From positions 1-37,039 of the forward strand of contig NZ_JAGQTN010000013.1 of the NCBI RefSeq assembly GCF_020438995.1: DNA of 37,039 nt, read 5' to 3'. The stretch comes from Gordonia sp. (in: high G+C Gram-positive bacteria). GTDB lineage: Bacteria > Actinomycetota > Actinomycetes > Mycobacteriales > Mycobacteriaceae. Below, piece after piece: positions 31,287-37,039 of the stretch (the stretch's first letter is position 1; each line of letters begins with the position of its first letter). The notes beneath the pieces are model-generated. The model searched no databases. It was not told the origin of the DNA and was given only the letters and a program-made list of their open reading frames with translations. Made by a program: the position numbers and the translations under genes.

Positions 31287-31712
31287 ATGCTCGACAATCT
31301 GATCGAGAACTCGTATTCGGCTGCCGCGTACGCGGGTGTCGGGGTGGTGCTGATGGCGGTGTCGTTCGTCGTGATCGACGCGCTCACGCCGGGCAGACTG
31401 AGCGACCACCTGTGGGGCGCGCGCAACCGCAACGCCGCGGTGCTGGTCAGTTCCAACCTGGCCGGCGAGGCGATCATCGTGGCTGCGGCCATCGTCGCGA
31501 GCGAGGGCGGTCTCGGTGAGGGGCTTATCTACACGATCGTGTACGCGCTGATCGGGCTGGCCGTCATGGCGCTGGCGTTCGTGCTGGTCGACCTGCTCAC
31601 CCCCGGGAAGCTCGGTGAGATCCTGCTGGAGGAGAACCCGCATCCGGCGGTCTGGGTGCACGCCACCCTGCATGTGGCGATCGGTGTGATCGTCGCCGTG
31701 TCGATCCTGTAG
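31287..31712 (+). CDS. DUF350 membrane protein
   Basis: A 141-residue protein with four helices arranged as two similar halves, each ending with the same kind of motif (SFVVIDALTPGRLSDHLWGARNRNAAVLV and AFVLVDLLTPGKLGEILLEENPHPAVWV). This duplicated pattern is the DUF350 signature. A transport or channel role has been suggested for such small multi-pass proteins but is unproven. A GAGGAGAACA ribosome site precedes the ATG. Its stop overlaps the speE start at 31712 (TAGTG). Confidence 0.9.
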   Translation: MLDNLIENSYSAAAYAGVGVVLMAVSFVVIDALTPGRLSDHLWGARNRNAAVLVSSNLAGEAIIVAAAIVASEGGLGEGLIYTIVYALIGLAVMALAFVLVDLLTPGKLGEILLEENPHPAVWVHATLHVAIGVIVAVSIL

Positions 31713-33322
31713 TGAGCAGCGACGTCGGCTCACCGGGTTTCGAGGCCCGGTCGCCGGGCGACCTCGCACCTCAACCGCCGCGGGGGTGGCTCGGGGGTCG
31801 CGGATTCGCCCGTGCCGCCCTGTTGGCCGTCGTCTTCGTGTGCGCCGCGTGCGGTCTGGTGTACGAACTCGCGCTGGTGTCGCTCGGTTCGTACCTGATC
31901 GGCAACACCGCCACGCAGGCCTCGATCGTGCTGTCGGTGATGGTGTTCGCGATGGGTGTCGGGTCGCTCGCCGCCAAGCCGCTGCAGCGACACGCGACGA
32001 TCGCGTTCGCGGTGATCGAGCTGTCGCTGGCTTTGCTCGGCGGGTTGTCGGTGATGGCGCTGTACTGGGCGTTCGCCTATCTGGAGCTGTACACGCCGGC
32101 CCTGGTGGTGGTGGCGTTCGTGCTCGGTCTGCTGATCGGCGCCGAGATCCCGCTGCTGATGGTGCTGCTGCAGAAGATCCGCAGGCAGGACGCCGGGTCG
32201 GCGGTGGCTGACATGTTCGCCGTCGACTACATCGGCGCGCTCGTCGGCGGGCTGTGTTTCCCGTTCCTGCTGCTGCCGTGGTTCGGGCAGCTTCGCGGGG
32301 CGATCATCGTCGGACTCGTCAATGCCGTCGCGGGCTGTTTTCTGGTGTTCGTGGTGTTCCGGCGGTCGTTGCGACCGCCCGTCGCGACCATGCTGGGAGC
32401 CGGTGCTGCCGCGGTGATCGTGGTGCTCGTGGCGGCACTGGTGCTGTCCGGGCGGTTCGAGGTCACCGCACGTCAGGCGCTGTTCCGCGACCCGATCGTC
32501 GCTGCCGAACGCACCCCGTACCAGGACATCGTCATCACCGAACGTCAGACCTCGGCCGGACCCGACACGAGGCTGTTCCTCAACGGCGACCTGCAGTTCT
32601 CCTCGATCGACGAGTACCGCTATCACGAGGCGCTGGTGCATCCGGCGCAGATCCACCCGGGCGATTCGGTGCTGATCCTGGGCGGCGGCGACGGTCTGGC
32701 GCTGCGGGAGGTGCTGGCTTACCCGGATGTCCGCGCCGCCACGCTCGTCGAACTCGACCCCGAGATGATCTCGCTGGCCCGCCACGATCGACGGCTGCGC
32801 ACACTCAACCGGGGGTCGATGTCCGATCCGCGCGCGACCATCGTCGCCGCGGATGCGTTCTCGTGGCTGCGCAAGAGCCGGCAGTTGTACGACGTGATCA
32901 TCATCGACATGCCCGACCCGGATGAATCGGCGACGGCCAAACTGTATTCGGTGGAGTTCTACGCGCTGGCCAAGGCTCACCTGGCCGTGGGCGGGCGGAT
33001 GGTGGTGCAGGCCGGCTCACCGTACTTCGCGCCGCGCTCGTTCTGGTGCATCGTGGCCACCCTGCGGGCCGCGGACCTGCACACCATCCCGTACCACGTC
33101 GATGTGCCGTCGTTCGGGGACTGGGGTTTCGTGCTGGCGAGCGACAGTCCCGTCTGGCCGACGATGTACCAGAAGCATCCACCGCTGCGATTTCTCACCG
33201 AGGACGTGCTGACCGCCGCCACCACGTTCCCGAAGGACCGCGACAAACTGGACGTGCCGGCGTCGACGCTGATGGACCCCAGGATCCTGCGGTACGCCCA
33301 ATCCGAATGGAGCTTGTACTAG
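31712..33322 (+). CDS. speE: Membrane-fused polyamine aminopropyltransferase (SpeE-like)
   Basis: A 536-residue fusion. Residues ~30-250 contain seven or more membrane helices (ALLAVVFVCAACGLVYELALVSLGSYLIGN... to VVLVAALVLSG). Residues ~265-520 are a spermidine-synthase domain with YQDIVIT, LFLNGDLQFSSIDEYRYHEALVHP, the SAM-type loop LILGGGDGLALREVL, VELDPEMI, and IIIDMPDPDESATAKLYSVEFY with the catalytic Asp pattern. The soluble enzyme moves an aminopropyl group from decarboxylated SAM to a polyamine. In membrane-fused actinobacterial members the real substrate is uncertain. No speD gene is nearby. GTG start coupled to the DUF350 stop. Confidence 0.9.
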   Translation: MSSDVGSPGFEARSPGDLAPQPPRGWLGGRGFARAALLAVVFVCAACGLVYELALVSLGSYLIGNTATQASIVLSVMVFAMGVGSLAAKPLQRHATIAFAVIELSLALLGGLSVMALYWAFAYLELYTPALVVVAFVLGLLIGAEIPLLMVLLQKIRRQDAGSAVADMFAVDYIGALVGGLCFPFLLLPWFGQLRGAIIVGLVNAVAGCFLVFVVFRRSLRPPVATMLGAGAAAVIVVLVAALVLSGRFEVTARQALFRDPIVAAERTPYQDIVITERQTSAGPDTRLFLNGDLQFSSIDEYRYHEALVHPAQIHPGDSVLILGGGDGLALREVLAYPDVRAATLVELDPEMISLARHDRRLRTLNRGSMSDPRATIVAADAFSWLRKSRQLYDVIIIDMPDPDESATAKLYSVEFYALAKAHLAVGGRMVVQAGSPYFAPRSFWCIVATLRAADLHTIPYHVDVPSFGDWGFVLASDSPVWPTMYQKHPPLRFLTEDVLTAATTFPKDRDKLDVPASTLMDPRILRYAQSEWSLY

Positions 33323-33332
33323 GGCGTGTCTC

Positions 33333-34637
33333 CTATGGCCGCCGCATCTCCAGATTCACCTTCGCGACCATCGCGTCGAGGGCGAATTTGGGTTTGACGT
33401 TCTGGTCCAGGGCCTCGCGGCACTCCAGGACGGCATCGACGCAGCGCAGGAGCTGCTCGGGGCTCGCATATCCGGCCATTCCGGTGACGATGGAGTCGGT
33501 CTTGTCGGGGTGCATCGCGGTGACGTGGGCACCCATCGACAGCAACAGCGCATCACGGAACAGGGCGGCGAGATCGACGAGGGCCCGATCGAGGACGTCG
33601 CGCCCGACGCGGGTGGCACGGGATTTCTGCCGTTTCTCCAGGTCCTTGAGGGCGCCGGCGCTGCCGCGCGGCATGCGGGCGGTGCCCTTGCCCTCACCAC
33701 CGGCACCGAGTGCCGTCTTGAACTCTTCGAGTTCGGCGGCGTCGAGCTGGGCGCTGAGCGCTTTGGCGGCCTCGTCGGCGGACCGGACGAGCGCCTCGGC
33801 CGCGGCGTAGGCGGTGGAGTCGCGGGTGGCGGCCCGGGCCAGACCGAGAGCCTGTTCGCGCTGGGCGACGGCGTCGTCGTCGGTGGCCAGACGTTTGGCA
33901 CGGCCGACGTGACCGCCGCACACCGACGCCGCCCAGCGGGCCTTGGCCTCGTCGATGCCGTCGCGCTCGATCAGGACCCGGGCGATGGCGTCGACCGCGG
34001 GAGCGCCGAGCGCGACGTGCCGACAGCGCGAGCGCAGGGTGACCGAGATGTCCTCGGGATCGACCGACGGCGCGCACAGCAGGAACACGGTCCGCGCGGG
34101 CGGCTCCTCGACAACCTTGAGCAGCGCGTTCGCCGCGGACTCGGTGAGCCGGTCGGCGTCCTCGACGATGACGATCTGCCAGCGGCCGGTACCGGGACGG
34201 CGCGAGGCCAGCTGCACGATGTCGCGGACGACGGCCACCGACAGGCTCAGGCCGTCGGGGACGACGTGGCGGACATCGGCGTGGGTCTCGGCCATCACGG
34301 TCACGCAGGCGCGGCACTCGCCGCAGCCGACATCGGCGGGGTCGCCGGCCTGGCACTGCAGGGCGGCGGCGAAGGCGGTGGCCGCCACCGACCGGCCCGA
34401 TCCGGGTGGTCCGGTGAACAACCAGGCGTGCGTCATCGACGCCCGCGACGCGGCATCGAACGCATCGGTCGCGGCGCCGTCGGCGCCGGGGTCGGGGTCG
34501 GGGTCGGCGAACATCGACACCGCACCGGCGGCGGCCTCGTCGAGCCGGGCCGCGACACCCCGTGCCGCACGCGCGGCGGCGCGCAGGTCGACCTCCGCGG
34601 CACGCTGCCCGATCAGCCGATCAAAGACATTCGTCAC
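33333..34637 (-). CDS. holB: DNA polymerase III subunit delta' (HolB)
   Basis: A 434-residue clamp-loader ATPase. Walker A is GPPGSGRS (residues ~76-83). The zinc site is C-x9-C-x2-C-x2-C in QCQAGDPADVGCGECRACV. WQIVIVEDADRLTESAANALLKVVEEPPARTVFLLC holds Walker B and sensor 1. TLRSRCRHV is the SRC motif. It loads the beta sliding clamp with the other tau/delta subunits. Divergent from the adenylate cyclase, as I recall for Rv3644c-Rv3645. GTG start at 34637. An insertion of about 40 residues rich in Asp and Ala (residues ~30-68) precedes Walker A. Confidence 0.94.
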   Translation of the reverse strand: MTNVFDRLIGQRAAEVDLRAAARAARGVAARLDEAAAGAVSMFADPDPDPGADGAATDAFDAASRASMTHAWLFTGPPGSGRSVAATAFAAALQCQAGDPADVGCGECRACVTVMAETHADVRHVVPDGLSLSVAVVRDIVQLASRRPGTGRWQIVIVEDADRLTESAANALLKVVEEPPARTVFLLCAPSVDPEDISVTLRSRCRHVALGAPAVDAIARVLIERDGIDEAKARWAASVCGGHVGRAKRLATDDDAVAQREQALGLARAATRDSTAYAAAEALVRSADEAAKALSAQLDAAELEEFKTALGAGGEGKGTARMPRGSAGALKDLEKRQKSRATRVGRDVLDRALVDLAALFRDALLLSMGAHVTAMHPDKTDSIVTGMAGYASPEQLLRCVDAVLECREALDQNVKPKFALDAMVAKVNLEMRRP

Positions 34638-34723
34638 AGTTGTTCACTGTAATCTCCTGGTCAGACTCCGCTGAACGACCGAAGAGTGTGTAACTTTTGC
34701 AAGCATCCAGCTAACGTGGTGAC

Positions 34724-36283
34724 GTGGTAGAGCGCCGATCACAATGGTCGAAGGGCGTACACCTTGCCCGCTGGCTGGTGCACACGCCCTGGCCTCTGCT
34801 CGCCCTCGACATGCTGCGCGCCAACCTTGTCGGCGCGCTGTTCACCTTCGCGTTCCTGCGCTTCGGCATGCCCACCCAGGACGCGCTCACCTTCAACGAC
34901 GTCGCCGGCACATCGCAGGCCGTGTTCATCGGCTACCTGCTGATCGCGACCATCGTCGGCGGCTACTTCACCATCCGGCTGTCGTTGCCGGTGCTGATCT
35001 GGCAACGACGGCGTTCGCGTCTCGACGACGAGTTCGCCCGGCATCGCGCCCTGCAACTGCCGGCACTGCTGACTCGTCTGAACCTGGCGATGTGGATCGT
35101 CGGCGGCAGCGTCTTCGCCATCACCAATCTGGCGGTGTCGCAGAAGAACGCGTTCATCGGGGCGGTCGCCACCCTGATCGGTGCGCTCGTGACGTGCGTG
35201 CTCGGGTATCTGCAGGTGGAGAAGGTACTGCGACCGATCACGGTCGCCGCGATGGCCAACGACCCGGACAGCGCGTCGGCGCCGAGTATCACCACCCGCA
35301 TCACCGTGTTCTGGGCGGTCAGCGTCGGGGTTCCGCTGGCCGTCATCGTGCTGCTGATCACGCTGGAACGACTCGACTGGGTCAACACCGACGCCGTCGG
35401 GATCCAGCGTCCGATCGTGTGGATGGCCACCGCCGCGCTCATCTTCAGCACAATCGCCATCACCCGCGTGGTCGGGGCTATCAACGACCCCATCAAACAG
35501 CTCCGCAAGGCACAGAACGAGGTGTCGGCGGGCAACCTCAACGCGTCGGTGAAGATCTACGACGGCAGCGACCTGGGCCTGTTGCAGGCCGGGTTCAACG
35601 ACATGGTCGCCGACCTGCGCGAACGCCAGGACCTGCGCAACCTGTTCGGCCGCTACGTCGGTGAGGACGTGGCCCGCCGGGCGATCGAGACGGGCACCGA
35701 ACTCGGCGGCGAGGAACGCTACGTCGGGGTGTTGTTCGTCGACATCGTCGGCTCGACGCGGCTGGCCGTCGACCATCCGCCGCGTGAAGTGGTGGAACTG
35801 CTCAACGAGTTCTTCCGGGTGGTGGTGTCGGTCGTCGGCAAGCACGGCGGCTTCGTCAACAAGTTCCAGGGCGACGCCGCCCTCGCCATCTTCGGCGCCC
35901 CGCTCGACCTCGACGACTTCTCCGGATGCGCCCTCGCCGCGGCCCGCGAACTGCGCGAGGAGCTGTACCACTCACTCGGCGACACCGACATCGGTATCGG
36001 CGTCTCGGCGGGCAAGGCCATCGCCGGGCACATCGGCTCCGAGCAACGCCTGGAGTACACGGTGATCGGCGACCCGGTGAACGAGGCCGCCCGGCTCACC
36101 GAACTCGCCAAGGACGAGCCGACGCGGGTCCTCGGTTCGGCGCGCGCGGTGTTCCTGGCCTCGGCGGAGGAGTCGACGCACTGGGAGATCGGCGAGGGCG
36201 TCGAGTTGCGTGGCCGCGGCATCGAAACCCTCCTCGCCCGGCCCCACGAGGTGCCCACCGACCCGACCGCAGACGAGAATTGA
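34724..36283 (+). CDS. Membrane adenylate/guanylate cyclase with HAMP domain (Rv3645-like)
   Basis: A 519-residue class III nucleotide cyclase. Six membrane helices fill residues ~30-260. A HAMP linker follows (AINDPIKQLRKAQNEVSAGNLNASVKIYDGSDLGLLQAGFNDMVADLRE, ~248-298). The catalytic domain has VLFVDIVGSTRLA (first metal Asp), NKFQGDAALAIFGAP (substrate Lys and second metal Asp) and EYTVIGDPVNEAARL (transition-state Asn/Arg). All catalytic residues are present, so it should be active as a homodimer making cAMP. In M. tuberculosis the homologous Rv3645 also stands next to holB and topA. GTG start at 34724. Confidence 0.95.
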   Translation: MVERRSQWSKGVHLARWLVHTPWPLLALDMLRANLVGALFTFAFLRFGMPTQDALTFNDVAGTSQAVFIGYLLIATIVGGYFTIRLSLPVLIWQRRRSRLDDEFARHRALQLPALLTRLNLAMWIVGGSVFAITNLAVSQKNAFIGAVATLIGALVTCVLGYLQVEKVLRPITVAAMANDPDSASAPSITTRITVFWAVSVGVPLAVIVLLITLERLDWVNTDAVGIQRPIVWMATAALIFSTIAITRVVGAINDPIKQLRKAQNEVSAGNLNASVKIYDGSDLGLLQAGFNDMVADLRERQDLRNLFGRYVGEDVARRAIETGTELGGEERYVGVLFVDIVGSTRLAVDHPPREVVELLNEFFRVVVSVVGKHGGFVNKFQGDAALAIFGAPLDLDDFSGCALAAARELREELYHSLGDTDIGIGVSAGKAIAGHIGSEQRLEYTVIGDPVNEAARLTELAKDEPTRVLGSARAVFLASAEESTHWEIGEGVELRGRGIETLLARPHEVPTDPTADEN

Positions 36284-36300
36284 CCAGGCCGGCGTTACCG

Positions 36301-36335
36301 TTGCCGGCACTCCTTACTTTACTTAGAATCCTTAC
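36301..36335 (+). promoter_or_regulatory. Promoter of the AbrB antitoxin, probably leaderless
   Basis: TTGCCG at 36301-36306 and TAGAAT at 36324-36329 are separated by exactly 17 bp. The antitoxin ATG at 36336 is 7 nt after the -10 box, where transcription would start. No Shine-Dalgarno sequence is present, so a leaderless mRNA is likely. Confidence 0.7.
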
Positions 36336-36599
36336 ATGACATCAATGTATGCGACTATTACCTCGAAAGGACAGATCACGCTGCCCGCCGAGGCCCGGCG
36401 CGCGCTGGGTCTACACGCGGGGCAGAAGGTCAGTGTCCGGGTGGAAGGCAACTCGCTCGTGATCGACGCACCGCAGAGCATCGATACATTGCGCGCACGG
36501 ATCCGGAAGGAAGCTGTCGAGCACGGCACGTGGGGCACGATCCCGACCGCGGGCGATGGCTGGACCGCACGCGCCGAGGACTTCCGTGCCGACAATTGA
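36336..36599 (+). CDS. AbrB/MazE-type (SpoVT-AbrB) antitoxin
   Basis: An 87-residue antitoxin. MYATITSKGQITLPAEARRALGLHAGQKVSVRVEGNSLVI (residues 4-43) is a swapped-hairpin AbrB DNA-binding domain with the ITSKGQITLP signature. The C-terminal half (IRKEAVEHGTWGTIPTAGDGWTARAEDFRADN) is the toxin-binding region. The start at 36336 is favoured by the promoter spacing; an ATG at 36345 is possible. Its stop overlaps the downstream PIN toxin by 14 bp. Confidence 0.9.
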   Translation: MTSMYATITSKGQITLPAEARRALGLHAGQKVSVRVEGNSLVIDAPQSIDTLRARIRKEAVEHGTWGTIPTAGDGWTARAEDFRADN

Positions 36600-36972
36600 T
36601 ACCAACATCATCCTGCGCTGGTTGCTCGACGATGTTCCCGAGCACACCGCTGCGGCGCAGCGGTTACTCGACAGCAGCAACTGTGTTGTTCCGGACGTGG
36701 TGCTGACCGAGACCGTCTACGTCCTGGAACGCGTTATGCGGCTCTCTCGGGACACCATCGCCGATTCCATCGACGCGGTTCTCGCGATCGCCAACCTCGA
36801 CGTGAACCGAGCTGTCTGGCAGGACGCACTCACCGGCTACCGCACGCGACCCAAACTTTCGATCACCGACACTTACCTGGCCTCCCTGGCGAACCTGACC
36901 GGAAACACCCCGCTGTACACGTTTGACCGCAAGCTGGCGAACCAGACCAGTGCCGCTCAACTACTGCACTGA
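36586..36972 (+). CDS. PIN-domain toxin (VapC-like)
   Basis: A 128-residue PIN ribonuclease from a GTG at 36586 ((M)PTIDTNIILRWLLDDVPEH). Acidic positions are the Asp of IDTN, the Glu of VLTETVYVLERVM, and the two Asp of ITDTYLASLA and YTFDRKLA. All four PIN motifs are therefore visible and the gene seems intact. It overlaps the AbrB-type antitoxin by 14 bp. The pair lies between the cyclase and the probable topA end, a place with no such genes in the remembered M. tuberculosis order, so it looks like an insertion. Confidence 0.9.
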   Translation: MPTIDTNIILRWLLDDVPEHTAAAQRLLDSSNCVVPDVVLTETVYVLERVMRLSRDTIADSIDAVLAIANLDVNRAVWQDALTGYRTRPKLSITDTYLASLANLTGNTPLYTFDRKLANQTSAAQLLH

Positions 36973-36989
36973 CTCCGATCAACGCCGGT

Positions 36990-37039
36990 TCACCAGGGTG
37001 GCGTCGTGTCGTCGGCGACGGCCTTCTTGGCCGCTGTCG
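36990..37039 (-). CDS. C-terminal tip of a gene, probably topA (DNA topoisomerase I)
   Basis: The minus strand entering from the window end reads ...TAAKKAVADDTTPPW then TGA at 36992-36990. A Lys/Ala-rich tail is typical of the C-terminus of actinobacterial topoisomerase I. topA (Rv3646c) follows Rv3645 in M. tuberculosis by memory. Only 15 codons are visible, so the call rests mainly on context. Confidence 0.45.
   Translation of the reverse strand, partial: TAAKKAVADDTTPPW

Noticed and set aside
31730-32980. 416-codon minus-strand frame opposite speE
   Set aside because: SpeE has intact catalytic motifs on the plus strand. The opposite frame is Arg/His/Gln-rich with no structure.
34636-34650. 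ACAGT-TGTTC-ACTGT inverted repeat at the holB start
   Set aside because: Arms are only 5 bp and overlap the start codon. Not strong enough to call an operator.

Overview
The window is GC-rich actinobacterial DNA. The gene content points to the Mycobacteriales (mycolic-acid bacteria), and Gordonia or a close relative is my best guess. The evidence is a full-length AftD arabinofuranosyltransferase, an LpqI-type lipoprotein, a solitary CIRCE-controlled GroEL, an MmpS-type domain, an Rv3645-like adenylate cyclase next to holB, and a membrane-fused spermidine synthase operon. The genus is inferred from sequence feel and remembered gene order, not from a search.

Layout. 1-1186: two toxin-antitoxin loci, a truncated RHH/PIN pair on the minus strand and a complete Phd/PIN pair on the plus strand, each with a palindromic candidate operator. 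1189-8232: a strong bidirectional terminator, a TetR regulator with a palindromic operator, the LpqI-like GH3 lipoprotein, a small DUF2613-type protein and aftD. 8316-10608: an acyltransferase-3 gene flanked by two small Gly-rich membrane-protein genes that share a conserved noncoding upstream region of about 245 bp. 10638-17308: further envelope genes (DUF3068/PorA-type protein, MOP flippase, HpcH/CitE-like lyase, GT-C-like membrane protein, GT4 glycosyltransferase), several meeting tail to tail with overlapping 3' ends. 17329-21028: a sulfur-scavenging operon (sfnG, DszC/SfnC-like, sfnB-like) ending in a large hairpin, in front of a divergent methyltransferase gene. 21955-26184: MmpS-domain protein, DUF4166 protein, PtpB-like phosphatase, PLDc_N protein and an MpaB/DUF2236 oxygenase. 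26290-28174: groEL with its terminator and a promoter overlapped by two CIRCE operators. 28536-29507: a small secreted protein and small unknown ORFs. 29553-33322: a tight operon DUF4178-DUF2617-DUF4247-DUF350-speE. 33333-37039: holB, adenylate cyclase, an AbrB/PIN toxin-antitoxin pair and the probable 3' tip of topA.

How the genes fit together. The first 22 kb resembles, by memory, the M. tuberculosis Rv0224c-Rv0240 envelope region; 29.5-33.3 kb resembles Rv2597-Rv2601; the right end resembles Rv3644c-Rv3646c. Three loci that are far apart in M. tuberculosis are neighbours here.

Most unusual signals. (1) A dispersed repeat of about 56 bp (starting GTCACCGGACCCTTCGAGAC and ending CCTCAGGGATCAAGA) occurs four times. 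Two membrane-protein genes carry it in frame, joined to tandem arrays of 30 bp (aftD) or 48 bp (the Rv0226c-like gene) that fall between transmembrane helices. (2) The duplicated Gly-rich mini-membrane-protein genes carry conserved upstream DNA with a GTCAC-GATC-GTGAC palindrome. Neither matches a system I can name.
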